Part shown: in pieces, positions 9,077 to 19,008 of the stretch | How positions within the stretch are numbered: the stretch's first letter is position 1 | Layout of the letters: each line of letters starts with the position of its first letter | Assembly: GCF_019711635.1 (NCBI RefSeq) | Contig: NZ_JAIGNT010000008.1 | Coordinates: forward strand, 34,581-98,580 | Direction of reading: 5' to 3' | Length of the DNA stretch: 64,000 bases | From: Qipengyuania huizhouensis | GTDB lineage: Bacteria; Pseudomonadota; Alphaproteobacteria; Sphingomonadales; Sphingomonadaceae | The notes under the pieces: model-generated | What the model was told of the DNA's origin: nothing | Databases searched by the model: none | What the model saw: the letters and a program-made list of their open reading frames with translations, nothing else | Translations under genes and position numbers: made by a program

Positions 9077-9982
9077 ATGGCTACACTTCATTCCGCGCCC
9101 CGCTTTACCCAGATCGACGGGCTGACCAGCACGCTTTCGGGTGCGCTCGGGGAACATCTTGTCGAGGCTCATGAGGAGCATGGCGAGCTCCTGCTCACGG
9201 TGCATCGCGCCTCGGTCGAAGATGCCCTGCGTATCCTGCGTGATGCTCATGACTACCAGCAGTTGATGGAAATTGCCGGGGTCGACTATCCGGGCCGTGC
9301 GGAACGGTTCGAGGTTGTCTACATGCTCTTGAGCCTGACGCAGAACAGCCGCATCATGGTCAAGTGCACTGCATCTGAAGATACGCCGGTGCCGACCGTC
9401 ACGACTCTGTGGCCGAATGCGGGCTGGCTCGAACGCGAAGTGTTCGACATGTATGGCGTATTGTTCGATGGAAATACCGACCTGCGCCGCATCCTGACTG
9501 ATTACGGCTTCGAGGGGCACCCCTTCCGCAAGGACTTCCCCCTCACTGGCTATGTAGAGCTGCGCTATTCCGAAGACGAAAAGCGCGTTGTCTACGAACC
9601 CGTCGAACTTGCCCAGGATCTCCGCCAGTTCGATTTCATGAGCCCATGGGAAGGTGCGGATTACGTCCTTCCGGGTGACGAGAAGGCAAGTACATCACCG
9701 GTCGATGATCCCAAAGTCACGGAGAAGCCCTCCGATACCGGAGCGGGTAAGGACACCGACGAAAAGGCAGCCGATAAGGTCAGTGCAGGTGCCCCGGCCG
9801 AAGAGGATGCGGGCGAGGGCATTCCTGCTCCTGCGCCTACCGAAGATCAGCCGGATCGTGCCAAGCGCAAAGGCAAAGCCAAAGATACAGCAGCTGCGAC
9901 ACAGCCTCTGAAGAAAAAGACTGCTCGGAAAAAAGCTCCTGCGAAGAGCAAATCTCAAGTCAAGAAGAAGGGTGACAAGTAA
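9077..9982 (+). CDS. nuoC: NADH-quinone oxidoreductase subunit C with lysine/alanine-rich C-terminal tail
   Basis: From the ATG at 9077 the product has 301 residues, about 100 longer than ordinary NuoC. The first 200 residues are the normal domain, with the family signature [40 protein letters not shown]. After YVLPGDEKA comes a low-complexity tail: first acidic and Pro/Ala-rich, then strongly basic ([23 protein letters not shown], ending KKKGDK). NuoC sits in the Q module next to NuoD. The tail is probably disordered and its role is unknown. The stop codon overlaps the start of the next gene by one base (TAATG). Confidence 0.95.
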   Translation: MATLHSAPRFTQIDGLTSTLSGALGEHLVEAHEEHGELLLTVHRASVEDALRILRDAHDYQQLMEIAGVDYPGRAERFEVVYMLLSLTQNSRIMVKCTASEDTPVPTVTTLWPNAGWLEREVFDMYGVLFDGNTDLRRILTDYGFEGHPFRKDFPLTGYVELRYSEDEKRVVYEPVELAQDLRQFDFMSPWEGADYVLPGDEKASTSPVDDPKVTEKPSDTGAGKDTDEKAADKVSAGAPAEEDAGEGIPAPAPTEDQPDRAKRKGKAKDTAAATQPLKKKTARKKAPAKSKSQVKKKGDK

Positions 9983-10524
9983 TGCGTTTGGTAATCTTGC
10001 CGCTTTCGATCTTGGCACTCGCCGCTTGCTCGCAGGAACCTGCAGGAGTGCAGGAAAGTGCCGACGACTTTGCGAACCGTATCGGTCAGCAAGAAGCTGG
10101 GACCCAACTCGATCCCTCGCAGCCCGATCCAAACGCACCGAACGTTGCGGTGGCCGCACCTCCTTCTGACGCGAACCTTACCCAGCTTCAGCGCCTTGGC
10201 GATATCGGTGGGGTAAATCTGGGGCCCCGCGAAGGCGGCTGCACCTTCATGGTCGGAAATCAGGAAATGATTATTGCAGCCGGAATGAAGGAACCCACTC
10301 TTCCCGGCAAGGCGGTTGTCCGCGTTGGCGATACGCTGGTCATGACGGATGCGGGACCTGGCGGTCTGGCTGGCATCAAGTCGGGTACAACGTTTACGGG
10401 CGAAGGCTTCTCCATCCAGGTTGCGCCGGCTGCTGGCGAGGGCCAGAGCCGCCCGGCCAATGTCGTCGTGACCGACGCGGCAGGCAATTCGCAAAACTAT
10501 TCCGGCAACTGGATCTGCGCATGA
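9982..10524 (+). CDS. putative lipoprotein embedded between nuoC and nuoD
   Basis: This 180-residue protein has a type II signal peptide with lipobox LAAC at residues 13-16 ([18 protein letters not shown]), predicting lipid attachment at Cys16 and display in the periplasm. A Pro/Asn/Gln-rich linker follows (about residues 20-60), then a beta-rich domain with [36 protein letters not shown] and a C-terminal SGNWICA. Two cysteines there could form a disulfide. I do not recognise the family. It overlaps nuoC by one base and nuoD by four (ATGA), so it is almost certainly translated with complex I subunits. A complex I accessory or assembly role is inferred from position only. Confidence 0.8.
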   Translation: MRLVILPLSILALAACSQEPAGVQESADDFANRIGQQEAGTQLDPSQPDPNAPNVAVAAPPSDANLTQLQRLGDIGGVNLGPREGGCTFMVGNQEMIIAAGMKEPTLPGKAVVRVGDTLVMTDAGPGGLAGIKSGTTFTGEGFSIQVAPAAGEGQSRPANVVVTDAAGNSQNYSGNWICA

Positions 10525-11738
10525 GTAGTGCATTGCACATCGAGGAATCGCCGACCACCGGCGACGAAACGATCACCAATTACACGATCAACTTCGGGCC
10601 CCAGCATCCCGCAGCGCACGGTGTGTTGCGCATGGTCATGGAACTGGATGGCGAAATCATCGAGCGGATCGACCCCCATGTCGGCCTGTTACATCGCGGC
10701 ACTGAAAAGCTGATAGAGCACAAGACCTATCTGCAAGCGCTGCCCTATTTCGACCGGCTCGATTACTGCAGTCCGCTATGCCAGGAGCACAGCTATGTCC
10801 TCGCGATCGAAAAGCTGCTCAATGTCGAGGTGCCCGAGCGAGCGCAGTATCTTCGCGTCCTGTTCGCCGAACTGACCCGCATCTGCAACCACATGCTCAA
10901 CATCGGCGCGCACGTCATGGACGTAGGCGCGATGACTCCGAACCTGTGGGTGTTCGAACTGCGCGAGGACTGCATGAATTTCTTCGAGCGCGCGAGTGGC
11001 GCCCGGATGCATAGCGCGTGGTTCCGCCCCGGCGGAGTGCACCAGGATGTACCCGAAAAGCTGCTCGTCGATATCGGCGAATGGCTCGACACGCGACTGC
11101 CCGAACTCTTCGGAGACGCGATGAGCCTCGTGCTCGACAATCGCATCTTCAAGCAGCGCAACGTCGATATTGCTGTGGTGAGCAAGGACGATGCCGTGGC
11201 CTGGGGCTTCTCCGGCCCGATGATTCGTGCCGCGGGCATTCCCTGGGACTTGCGCAAGTCGCAACCTTACGATGTCTACGACCGCATGGAGTTCGACATT
11301 CCAGTCGGCACCAATTCGGATTGTTACGACCGCTTCGTGGTGCGCGTGAAGGAAGTTTACGAAAGCGCGAAGATCATCAAGCAGTGCCTGCGCGATATGC
11401 CATCAGGGCCGGTCGCGAGCGACGACCGCAAGGTTGCTCCGCCCAAGCGCGCCGAGATGAAGCAGTCGATGGAAGCGCTGATCCACCACTTCAAGCTCTA
11501 TACCGAGGGCTTCCACGTGCCCGCGGGCGAGGTTTATGTGGCTACCGAAAGTCCGAAAGGCGAATTCGGCGTCTACCTGGTCAGCGACGGGTCGAACAAA
11601 CCCTATCGCTGCAAGATTCGTCCGACGGCCTTCAGCCATCTGCAAGCAATGGATTTCATGTCGAAGGGTCACATGCTACCCGATGCCACCGCCATCCTTG
11701 GTGCCATCGACGTCGTGTTCGGGGAGTGCGACCGCTAA
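10521..11738 (+). CDS. nuoD: NADH-quinone oxidoreductase subunit D
   Basis: The 405-residue protein is the 49-kDa-type subunit. Family landmarks are [22 protein letters not shown] with the quinone-site His, [30 protein letters not shown], and the C-terminal [34 protein letters not shown]. It forms the quinone-binding pocket with NuoB and NuoH. It is separate from NuoC, as in alphaproteobacteria and unlike the NuoCD fusion of E. coli. It overlaps the upstream lipoprotein gene by four bases and its stop overlaps the nuoE start by one. Confidence 0.97.
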   Translation: MSSALHIEESPTTGDETITNYTINFGPQHPAAHGVLRMVMELDGEIIERIDPHVGLLHRGTEKLIEHKTYLQALPYFDRLDYCSPLCQEHSYVLAIEKLLNVEVPERAQYLRVLFAELTRICNHMLNIGAHVMDVGAMTPNLWVFELREDCMNFFERASGARMHSAWFRPGGVHQDVPEKLLVDIGEWLDTRLPELFGDAMSLVLDNRIFKQRNVDIAVVSKDDAVAWGFSGPMIRAAGIPWDLRKSQPYDVYDRMEFDIPVGTNSDCYDRFVVRVKEVYESAKIIKQCLRDMPSGPVASDDRKVAPPKRAEMKQSMEALIHHFKLYTEGFHVPAGEVYVATESPKGEFGVYLVSDGSNKPYRCKIRPTAFSHLQAMDFMSKGHMLPDATAILGAIDVVFGECDR

Positions 11739-12406
11739 TGGCCGACCGTAACCCCGCAGCCGATACTCCAGAACTGCGCGAGCGCTGGGGTGCTTTCGAG
11801 TTCACCGAAAGCTACCGCGCGAAGGCGGACAAGGCGATTGCGCGTTATCCCGAAGGGCGCCAGCGCTCGGCGGTAATGCCGCTGCTTGATCTTGCCCAGC
11901 GACAGGTCGGCGAAGAAACCGATACGCAGGGCTGGCTGCCGCTGCCGGTGATCGAATATGTCGCCGACTATCTCGATATGCCGGTCATCCGCGTGCTCGA
12001 GGTTGCGACCTTCTATTTTATGTACAACCTCAAGCCGGTGGGCAAATTCCACGTGCAGGTCTGCGGCACGACGCCCTGCATGCTGCGCGGTTCGGATGGA
12101 TTGTTCGAGACTTGCAAGAAACGCGGCATGGAGAAAGGCCGCGTTTCCGACGACGGCCTCTGGACCCTCACCGAAGTCGAATGCATGGGCAATTGCGCCA
12201 CCGCGCCGATGGTCCAGATCAACGACGACAATTACGAAGATTTGACGCCAGAGCGTCTCGACGAAATCCTCGATGAACTGGCCGAAGGCAAGCAGCCGAA
12301 GACCGGCACGCAGGAGCCCGGTCGTCACACCAGCGAACCAGCCAATGCGCTAAGTTCGCTCGAGAAGATGACCGAAGAAAATCACGATTACCGGAGTGAA
12401 TGGTGA
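11738..12406 (+). CDS. nuoE: NADH-quinone oxidoreductase subunit E ([2Fe-2S] N1a)
   Basis: From the ATG at 11738 (TAATG overlap with nuoD) the product has 222 residues. The thioredoxin-like [2Fe-2S] domain has its four cysteines in QVCGTTPCMLRG and VECMGNCATAP. The C-terminal tail from about residue 175 is extended and polar (EGKQPKTGTQEPGRHTSEPANAL), longer than in many NuoE proteins. It works with NuoF in the NADH-oxidising tip. A much longer frame upstream is a shadow over nuoD. The stop overlaps the start of a small membrane-peptide gene. Confidence 0.96.
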   Translation: MADRNPAADTPELRERWGAFEFTESYRAKADKAIARYPEGRQRSAVMPLLDLAQRQVGEETDTQGWLPLPVIEYVADYLDMPVIRVLEVATFYFMYNLKPVGKFHVQVCGTTPCMLRGSDGLFETCKKRGMEKGRVSDDGLWTLTEVECMGNCATAPMVQINDDNYEDLTPERLDEILDELAEGKQPKTGTQEPGRHTSEPANALSSLEKMTEENHDYRSEW

Positions 12407-12549
12407 TGGATAGCTCGATCATCACGATCATCCTCACGATCCTTGCGGTCGTGATTGCCTGGAAAGTGCTGAAGGGCGTCATCAAGACAGTCGCACTGGT
12501 CGCAATCCTGATTGTCGCAGCAATCCTCGTGTTTGGGGGAGGCTTCTGA
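12406..12549 (+). CDS. 47-residue membrane peptide between nuoE and nuoF
   Basis: A complete small gene runs from ATG at 12406 to TGA at 12549. The peptide begins [20 protein letters not shown] and continues with a second hydrophobic stretch [16 protein letters not shown] separated by KVLKGVIKT, so it should form two short membrane helices or a hairpin with a positively charged turn. Its start overlaps the nuoE stop and its stop overlaps the nuoF start (TGATG), so it is embedded with no spare bases. No family is recognised. The position suggests a complex I accessory peptide, which is an inference. Confidence 0.72.
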   Translation: MDSSIITIILTILAVVIAWKVLKGVIKTVALVAILIVAAILVFGGGF

Positions 12550-13841
12550 TGCTTGCTGACAAGGATCGTATATTTACCAACCTCTACGGCTTCCAGGACT
12601 GGGGCCTGAAGGCAGCGCAGCAGCGTGGCGACTGGGACGATACCAAGGCCCTGATCGCTCGCGGGCACGACAACATCATCGAGGAAGTGAAGGCCTCTGG
12701 CCTTCGCGGGCGCGGCGGTGCTGGCTTCCCGACCGGCCTGAAATGGTCGTTCATGCCGAAGGAAAGCAAGGACGGCCGCCCGAGTTTTCTTGTCATCAAT
12801 GCTGACGAATCCGAGCCAGGCTCTTGCAAAGACAGGGAAATTATTCGTCACGATCCGCACAAGCTGATCGAAGGTGCGCTGGTTTCCGGTTACGCCATGA
12901 GGGCGAGGGCGGCCTATATCTACATTCGCGGGGAATACATCCGCGAGGCCGAGACGCTGCAGGCCGCTATCGACGAGGCCTATGATGCAGGCCTGATTGG
13001 CAAGAACGCCGCCAAATCCGGATACGATTTCGATGTTTTCCTGCACCGCGGTGCAGGCGCCTACATCTGCGGCGAAGAAACCGCGATGATCGAAAGCCTT
13101 GAGGGCAAGAAGGGGCAACCCCGCCTCAAGCCTCCGTTCCCGGCAGGCGCGGGCCTTTACGGCTGTCCGACTACAGTCAACAATGTAGAATCAATTGCCG
13201 TCGTCCCGACAATCCTTCGTCGCGGTGCAAGCTGGTTCGCTAGCTTCGGGCGCGAAAACAACAAGGGTACCAAGCTGTTCCAGATCAGCGGGCACGTGAA
13301 CAAGCCCTGCGTGGTCGAGGAAGCACTCTCCATTCCATTCAGCGAACTGATAGAGAAGCATTGCGGCGGCATCACCGGCGGCAAGGACAATTTGCTTGCT
13401 GTGATCCCTGGCGGCTCTTCGGTCCCTCTGGTCCCGGCAGAGCAGATCTGGGATGCGCCGATGGACTTCGACGGGTTGAAAGATCTCGGCTCTGGCCTCG
13501 GTACGGCGGGTGTAATCGTCATGGACAAGTCGACCGACATCGTCCGCGCGATCAGCCGTATCAGCTATTTCTACAAGCACGAGTCCTGTGGCCAATGCAC
13601 GCCCTGCCGTGAAGGTACGGGCTGGATGTGGCGTATGATGGAGCGCCTGCGGACCGGCGACGCGGCGATCGAGGAAATCGACATGCTCCAGCAGGTCACC
13701 AAACAGGTCGAAGGACACACCATCTGCGCGCTGGGTGACGCTGCCGCCTGGCCGATCCAGGGCCTCATCCGGCATTTCCGCCCGGAACTCGAGCGGCGGA
13801 TCGAAGAGCATAACGCACAGTTCGCGGAGGCTGCGGAATGA
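12549..13841 (+). CDS. nuoF: NADH-quinone oxidoreductase subunit F (NADH, FMN, N3)
   Basis: The 430-residue protein has the glycine-rich NADH-binding segment [16 protein letters not shown], the FMN-site stretch [16 protein letters not shown], the [16 protein letters not shown] motif, and the N3 [4Fe-4S] cluster ligands in [13 protein letters not shown] plus a distal Cys in GHTICALGD. It oxidises NADH and passes electrons through FMN into the iron-sulfur chain. It starts immediately after the 47-residue peptide gene and overlaps the following exported-protein gene by four bases. Confidence 0.97.
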   Translation: MLADKDRIFTNLYGFQDWGLKAAQQRGDWDDTKALIARGHDNIIEEVKASGLRGRGGAGFPTGLKWSFMPKESKDGRPSFLVINADESEPGSCKDREIIRHDPHKLIEGALVSGYAMRARAAYIYIRGEYIREAETLQAAIDEAYDAGLIGKNAAKSGYDFDVFLHRGAGAYICGEETAMIESLEGKKGQPRLKPPFPAGAGLYGCPTTVNNVESIAVVPTILRRGASWFASFGRENNKGTKLFQISGHVNKPCVVEEALSIPFSELIEKHCGGITGGKDNLLAVIPGGSSVPLVPAEQIWDAPMDFDGLKDLGSGLGTAGVIVMDKSTDIVRAISRISYFYKHESCGQCTPCREGTGWMWRMMERLRTGDAAIEEIDMLQQVTKQVEGHTICALGDAAAWPIQGLIRHFRPELERRIEEHNAQFAEAAE

Positions 13842-14488
13842 AGCGCCTCCTTCTCCTCTTTGCCTTTGGGCTAGCATTCGCCACGCCTGCATATGCGCAG
13901 CTATCGCCCGGAACTTCAGGGTTCTCCTCTGCCCCGACTACTGCGAGTGAAGCCGAGTACTGGATCATGATCCGCCGCCTTGGCGTTTGTCTGGCCGATG
14001 CGAAACATCATCAATCGATTACCTTCATCACTTCGTCACCGGGATCCAAGGAAGAAGACGCGGCCTTTTCCGAGCTTTTTCATCGCAACACCAACCGATG
14101 CATGGGCAACTTCGTCAGTGCATCGATGCTCCGCAACCATGTGCGAGGTTCGGTGGCGGAAGGGCTGCTGAACCTGATGGACGAGGAAGAAATCCGCAAG
14201 GCCGTGATTTTGCCGTCGCAAGCGCCCGAAGAGATCCGCTCCATTCATGAATTCGCCTATTGCTATGTGGCCAATCATCCGCAGACAGCTTACCAGTTTC
14301 TGGACGAAACGCGGGTCGGCACAAAGGGCGAAATCGCCGCAATTCGGCAGATGGCCACCGATTTTGGCCCGTGCCTTCCCGAAGGCGTGTCTATCGAAAT
14401 CAATCCCGTAAACGTGAGAGCAGCCATCGCAGAAGCGTATTATCGCCTGCTGACGGCAATGCCTCCGGCCCAACTTCAAGGTTCCTGA
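13838..14488 (+). CDS. exported protein of unknown function between nuoF and nuoG
   Basis: The 216-residue product has a Sec signal peptide ([21 protein letters not shown], cleavage after AYA). The mature protein is mainly helical, with four cysteines in [29 protein letters not shown] and DFGPCLPEG that could form two periplasmic disulfides. Similar four-cysteine helical exported proteins occur as hypothetical proteins in sphingomonads, but I know no function. It overlaps nuoF by four bases and nuoG starts two bases after its stop, so it is an integral part of the nuo transcript. Role in complex I biogenesis is inference. Confidence 0.78.
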   Translation: MKRLLLLFAFGLAFATPAYAQLSPGTSGFSSAPTTASEAEYWIMIRRLGVCLADAKHHQSITFITSSPGSKEEDAAFSELFHRNTNRCMGNFVSASMLRNHVRGSVAEGLLNLMDEEEIRKAVILPSQAPEEIRSIHEFAYCYVANHPQTAYQFLDETRVGTKGEIAAIRQMATDFGPCLPEGVSIEINPVNVRAAIAEAYYRLLTAMPPAQLQGS

Positions 14489-14490
14489 GA

Positions 14491-16515
14491 ATGCCTAAAG
14501 TCACCGTAGACGGACAGGAAATCGAAGTCCCGGAAGGCGCGACCGTACTTCAGGCCTGCGAGCTTGCGGGCAAGGAAATTCCGCGCTTCTGCTATCACGA
14601 GCGGCTGAGCATCGCCGGCAACTGCCGCATGTGCCTGGTCGAGGTAAAGCCCGGACCGCCCAAGCCGCAGGCAAGCTGCGCGCTGCCCGCAACGGACGGG
14701 CAGGAAATCCGCACGGATACTCCGATGGTCAAAACCGCGCGGGAAGGGGTGATGGAGTTCCTTCTCATCAATCATCCGCTCGATTGCCCGATTTGCGATC
14801 AGGGCGGCGAATGCGATCTGCAGGACCAGTCGATCGCCTATGGTCGCGGCGCGACGCGCTACACGATGAACAAGCGAGCCGTGACCGAGAAGTATATGGG
14901 CCCGCTGATCAAGACGATCATGACCCGCTGCATCCACTGCACCCGGTGCGTGCGCTTCAGCGAAGAAATCGCCGGCGTTGACGAAATCGGCGCGCTGGGT
15001 CGCGGCGAAGACATGGAAATCACGACTTATCTCGAACAGGCTGCTGAGCACGAACTGTCTGCCAATGTGATCGACTTGTGTCCGGTCGGTGCACTCACTT
15101 CGCGCCCCTATGCATTCGAGGCACGTCCGTGGGAGCTCAAGAAGACGCTCAGCATCGACGTATCCGATGCCGTCGGCGCGAACATTCGCCTCGACAGTCG
15201 CGGGCGCGAAGTTATGCGCGCGCTTCCGCGGATCAACGACGACGTCAACGAGGAATGGATCTCGGACAAGGCGCGCTACCAGATAGACGGCCTTTCGCGT
15301 CGCCGTCTCGACAAGGTATTCATGCGCCAGAAATCGGGAAAAGGGCGCGGGAAGCTCCAGGAGGCGAGTTGGGACGAGGCCTTTAAGGCCATCGCCAAAG
15401 CCAAGCCGGGCAAGGACATAGCCGCGATCGCTGGAGACATGGTCGATTGCGAAACGATGTTCGCCGCCAAGGCGCTGCTCAAGGCGTGCGGTTCGACCTT
15501 GCTCGAAGGGCGTCAGACGGGGATGGATTACGACGTATCGAACCTTGCAGCGGTCAATTTCAATTCGACCTTTGCCGGGATCGAGACCGCCGATGCTATC
15601 CTGATCGTGGGCAGCCATATTCGCTGGGAAGCGCCGCTCGTGAACGTGCGCCTCCGCAAGGCGGTGAAACGCGGCGCCAAGGTTTTCGTCGTCGGCCCCT
15701 TCTGGGACACGACATATCCGGCGGTATTCCTTGGCGACGAGCTATCGGTACTGGGCGATCTTCCGGATGAAGTGGCCGAAGTGTTCAATTCCGCCGAGCG
15801 TCCGGCTATCATCATGGGCGGTGCCGCCCTGGCGCAAGGTGCGCTTGGAGCAGGCCTGCGCTTCGCCGACCAGTTCCAGTTGGTCCGTGATGGCTGGAAC
15901 GGCTTCAACGTGCTGCACTTCTCTGCTGCGCGTATGGGCGGTCTCATGCTCGGCTACGCCCAAAAGGGCGGGATGAAGGATATCGTCGAGGCAAAACCCA
16001 AAGTGGTGATAAGCCTCGGTGCGGATGAAATGGATTTCGAACCCTTCGCCGATACGCTCAAGGTTTATATCGGCCATCACGGCGACAAGGGCGCGCATGC
16101 GGCGGATATTATCCTGCCAGGCGCGAGTTACGCCGAAAAGGATGGCACCTACGTCAACACCGAAGGCCGTGTGCAATTTGCCGAAAAGGCCGTCTTTGCG
16201 CCAGGTGACGCACGCGAAGACTGGACAATTCTGCGCGCGCTGGCGGATGCACTGAAGGTCGAAGTCGGTTTCGACAGTTTCGCTCAGTTGCAGTCGGCAA
16301 TGATTGCTGAAGTTCCTTCGCTCGGGGAGGAAGGTCTCGCGGATCTTGGTGGGCTGCCGAAAGCGGATGAGAAGGCAACTGCCGAGGGTACGATCAGTGC
16401 TTATCCGATCAAGGATTTCTACCTGACCAACCCGATCGCTCGTGCCAGCGAGGTGATGCATCGCTGCTCGGCAGAACTCCTCCATGGCGGCGAACTGGCG
16501 GAGGCTGCGGAATGA
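14491..16515 (+). CDS. nuoG: NADH-quinone oxidoreductase subunit G
   Basis: From the ATG at 14491 the product has 674 residues, the short alphaproteobacterial/mitochondrial-like NuoG. Cluster ligands are visible in order: N1b [2Fe-2S] in [17 protein letters not shown] with a later Cys in ASCALP, the His-ligated N5 in [17 protein letters not shown], and N4 in [10 protein letters not shown] with [10 protein letters not shown]. The remainder is a molybdopterin-oxidoreductase-like domain without cofactor motifs. It carries electrons from NuoF towards NuoI. Upstream extension of the frame overlaps the exported-protein gene and is rejected. It overlaps nuoH by four bases. Confidence 0.97.
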   Translation: MPKVTVDGQEIEVPEGATVLQACELAGKEIPRFCYHERLSIAGNCRMCLVEVKPGPPKPQASCALPATDGQEIRTDTPMVKTAREGVMEFLLINHPLDCPICDQGGECDLQDQSIAYGRGATRYTMNKRAVTEKYMGPLIKTIMTRCIHCTRCVRFSEEIAGVDEIGALGRGEDMEITTYLEQAAEHELSANVIDLCPVGALTSRPYAFEARPWELKKTLSIDVSDAVGANIRLDSRGREVMRALPRINDDVNEEWISDKARYQIDGLSRRRLDKVFMRQKSGKGRGKLQEASWDEAFKAIAKAKPGKDIAAIAGDMVDCETMFAAKALLKACGSTLLEGRQTGMDYDVSNLAAVNFNSTFAGIETADAILIVGSHIRWEAPLVNVRLRKAVKRGAKVFVVGPFWDTTYPAVFLGDELSVLGDLPDEVAEVFNSAERPAIIMGGAALAQGALGAGLRFADQFQLVRDGWNGFNVLHFSAARMGGLMLGYAQKGGMKDIVEAKPKVVISLGADEMDFEPFADTLKVYIGHHGDKGAHAADIILPGASYAEKDGTYVNTEGRVQFAEKAVFAPGDAREDWTILRALADALKVEVGFDSFAQLQSAMIAEVPSLGEEGLADLGGLPKADEKATAEGTISAYPIKDFYLTNPIARASEVMHRCSAELLHGGELAEAAE

Positions 16516-17567
16516 CCGAATTCTTCCAATCCCTCGGAATGAGCTACGAATGGGCGTGGGGTGTCGCCACCATTTCCGGCATCCTGCTCATCGCACTGCC
16601 GCTGATGCTGGCGGTGGCCATGATCATCTATGTCGACCGCAAGGTGTGGGCGGCGATCAATTTGCGGCGCGGCCCCAACGTGGTCGGGCCATTCGGTCTG
16701 CTGCAGAGCTTTGCCGACGGCCTGAAGGTTTTTCTGCAGGAAACCATCATCCCCAGCGCGGCGAATAAGGGCATCTTCATCCTAGCGCCGATTGTCACCT
16801 TTACGGTCGCGCTTGCGGCATGGGCGGTGATTCCGTTCAGCGCGACCGCCGTGCTGGCCAATATCAACGTCGGCCTCCTCTACATCCTCGCGATCAGTTC
16901 ACTGTCGGTTTACGGCGTGGTGATGGCCGGTTGGGCTTCGAACTCGAAATACCCGTTCTTTTCCGCCATGCGCGCCGCTGCGCAAATGATCAGCTATGAA
17001 GTCTCGATCGGCTTCATCCTCGTCAGCGTGGTGCTCTATGCCGGGACGTTCAACTTGAACGAGATCGTCATGGCGCAGAAGGGACACGGCTTCGGGATCG
17101 TCAACGGCTATGTTTTCAACCTGTTGCTCTTCCCGATGTGGGTCATGTTCTTCATCTCCAGCCTCGCGGAAACGCAGCGTGTGCCCTTCGACCTGACCGA
17201 AGCCGAAAGCGAGCTCGTCGCGGGTTACCAGACCGAATACAGCTCGATGAGCTTCGCCCTCTTCTGGCTGGGCGAATACGCCAACATCCTGCTGATGTGC
17301 ATGCTCAACGCGCTGCTGTTCTTTGGCGGATGGCTGCCGCCGATTGATTGGGCCCCGCTTTATTACGTGCCGGGCATCGTCTGGCTGTTGCTGAAGGCGT
17401 TCTTCTTCTTCTTCATGTTCAGCTGGGTCATGGCGACCGTCCCGCGTTATCGTTACGATCAGCTCATGCGTCTGGGTTGGAAGGTATTTTTGCCGATCAG
17501 CCTGCTGTTCGTCGTTCTCATTTCCGGTTGGCTCATGGCCACCGGCCACTATGGAGCCGCCGCATGA
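16512..17567 (+). CDS. nuoH: NADH-quinone oxidoreductase subunit H
   Basis: The 351-residue membrane protein has about eight or nine helices and the ND1 family signatures: [37 protein letters not shown] on the first cytoplasmic loop and [24 protein letters not shown], which holds the acidic residues of the E-channel. It forms the membrane side of the quinone chamber. Start and stop codons overlap nuoG and nuoI by four bases each. Confidence 0.97.
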   Translation: MTEFFQSLGMSYEWAWGVATISGILLIALPLMLAVAMIIYVDRKVWAAINLRRGPNVVGPFGLLQSFADGLKVFLQETIIPSAANKGIFILAPIVTFTVALAAWAVIPFSATAVLANINVGLLYILAISSLSVYGVVMAGWASNSKYPFFSAMRAAAQMISYEVSIGFILVSVVLYAGTFNLNEIVMAQKGHGFGIVNGYVFNLLLFPMWVMFFISSLAETQRVPFDLTEAESELVAGYQTEYSSMSFALFWLGEYANILLMCMLNALLFFGGWLPPIDWAPLYYVPGIVWLLLKAFFFFFMFSWVMATVPRYRYDQLMRLGWKVFLPISLLFVVLISGWLMATGHYGAAA

Positions 17568-18052
17568 GTACGGTCGCGCACCTCATAAAATCGTTCACCC
17601 TGTGGGAATTCGTGAAGGCACATGCCCTCACGCTGAAGTATTTCTTCAAGCCCAAGGTGACGATCAACTATCCGTTCGAGAAGAACCCGCTGTCTCCGCG
17701 TTTCCGCGGTGAGCATGCGCTGCGCCGTTACCCCAATGGCGAGGAACGCTGCATCGCCTGCAAGCTATGCGAGGCAGTGTGTCCGGCGCTGGCTATTACC
17801 ATCGAGAGCGAACCTCGCGAGGACGGCAGCCGCCGCACTACACGTTACGACATCGACATGACCAAGTGCATCTATTGCGGCTTCTGCCAGGAAGCCTGCC
17901 CGGTAGATGCGATCGTCGAGGGTCCGAACTTCGAATATGCAACCGAAACGCGCGAGGAGCTGCTTTACGACAAGGCCAAGCTGCTCGCCAATGGTGACAA
18001 GTGGGAGCGGGCCATCGCCGCGAACCTTGAAGCCGACGCACCCTACCGCTAA
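17564..18052 (+). CDS. nuoI: NADH-quinone oxidoreductase subunit I (2 x [4Fe-4S])
   Basis: From the ATG at 17564 the product has 162 residues and two ferredoxin-type motifs, [12 protein letters not shown] and [12 protein letters not shown], for clusters N6a and N6b. The N-terminal amphipathic part ([23 protein letters not shown]) is typical of the membrane-surface helix. It bridges NuoG and NuoB. The frame opens upstream inside nuoH, but the four-base overlap ATGA at 17564 is the natural start. Confidence 0.97.
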   Translation: MSTVAHLIKSFTLWEFVKAHALTLKYFFKPKVTINYPFEKNPLSPRFRGEHALRRYPNGEERCIACKLCEAVCPALAITIESEPREDGSRRTTRYDIDMTKCIYCGFCQEACPVDAIVEGPNFEYATETREELLYDKAKLLANGDKWERAIAANLEADAPYR

Positions 18053-18079
18053 CCGCGCCGCAACCGAATCCGGGGCAAC

Positions 18080-18700
18080 ATGATACAGACTATCGCCTTT
18101 TACATGTTTGCGGTGCTCGTCATTGCATCGGCCGTGATGGTGATCACGGCACGCAATCCCGTGCACTCGGTGCTGTGGCTCATCCTTGCATTCTTCAACG
18201 CGGCCGGCCTCATGGTGCTGGTGGGCGCGGAATTCATCGCGATGCTGCTTGTCATCGTCTATGTTGGCGCTGTCGCGGTGCTGTTCCTCTTCGTGGTCAT
18301 GATGCTCGACATCGATGTGGCCGAATTGCGCGCTGGGTTCGTAAGAAACTTCCCGCTTGGTATCGTTATCGCTCTGGTGTTGCTTGCCGAACTGGTGCTG
18401 GGCATCGGTGCCTATCAGGTTGGCGCGATCGAACTCGGCACTCCGATGGCGAGTGACGCACCTGCCATGCTGGAAAGCAATACGGGCGCGATCGGTGCAC
18501 TGCTCTACACCAAATACCTTTTCCTGTTCGAAGCAGCGGGCCTCATCCTGCTGGTCGCGATGATCGGTGCGATCGTGTTGACGCACCGACCGCCCAAGAC
18601 CAAGCGCGGTCATCAGGATATCGGCAAGCAGAACCGCCGCAATCCAGATGAAGCGACGCAAATGAAGCAGCCCACCGTCGGTAAGGGGGTCGAACTGTGA
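18080..18700 (+). CDS. nuoJ: NADH-quinone oxidoreductase subunit J
   Basis: The 206-residue protein has five membrane helices with the NuoJ/ND6 motifs [29 protein letters not shown] and [22 protein letters not shown], the latter containing the pi-bulge helix region linked to coupling. The C-terminal tail is soluble and polar ([21 protein letters not shown]). It follows nuoI after 27 bases and overlaps nuoK by four. Confidence 0.96.
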   Translation: MIQTIAFYMFAVLVIASAVMVITARNPVHSVLWLILAFFNAAGLMVLVGAEFIAMLLVIVYVGAVAVLFLFVVMMLDIDVAELRAGFVRNFPLGIVIALVLLAELVLGIGAYQVGAIELGTPMASDAPAMLESNTGAIGALLYTKYLFLFEAAGLILLVAMIGAIVLTHRPPKTKRGHQDIGKQNRRNPDEATQMKQPTVGKGVEL

Positions 18701-19002
18701 TCGGTATCGAACACTATGTCATCGTCAGTGCGATCCTGTTCGTACTGGGCGTTCTCGGTATCTTCCTCAACCGGAAGAACATCATTGTTATCCTGATGGC
18801 CATCGAACTCATTCTGCTGGCGGTGAATATCAACCTCGTGGCGTTCAGTGCCTTCCTCGGCGATCTGGTGGGGCAAGTCTTTGCCATGTTCGTACTGACC
18901 GTTGCCGCGGGTGAAGCGGCGATCGGACTTGCGATCCTCGTCATCTACTTCCGTGGCCGCGGCACGATCGCAGTCGACGATGCCAACCGGATGAAGGGAT
19001 AA
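18697..19002 (+). CDS. nuoK: NADH-quinone oxidoreductase subunit K
   Basis: The 101-residue protein starts at a GTG overlapping the nuoJ stop and has three membrane helices. NuoK/ND4L signatures include [23 protein letters not shown] and the second conserved acidic site in [18 protein letters not shown]. These membrane glutamates form part of the proton path between NuoJ and NuoN. nuoL starts six bases downstream. Confidence 0.97.
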   Translation: MIGIEHYVIVSAILFVLGVLGIFLNRKNIIVILMAIELILLAVNINLVAFSAFLGDLVGQVFAMFVLTVAAGEAAIGLAILVIYFRGRGTIAVDDANRMKG

Positions 19003-19008
19003 GCATCC

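Noticed and set aside
14476..15618. A 380-codon - strand frame opposite nuoG
   Set aside because: The nuoG iron-sulfur motifs are decisive for the + strand; the antisense product resembles nothing.
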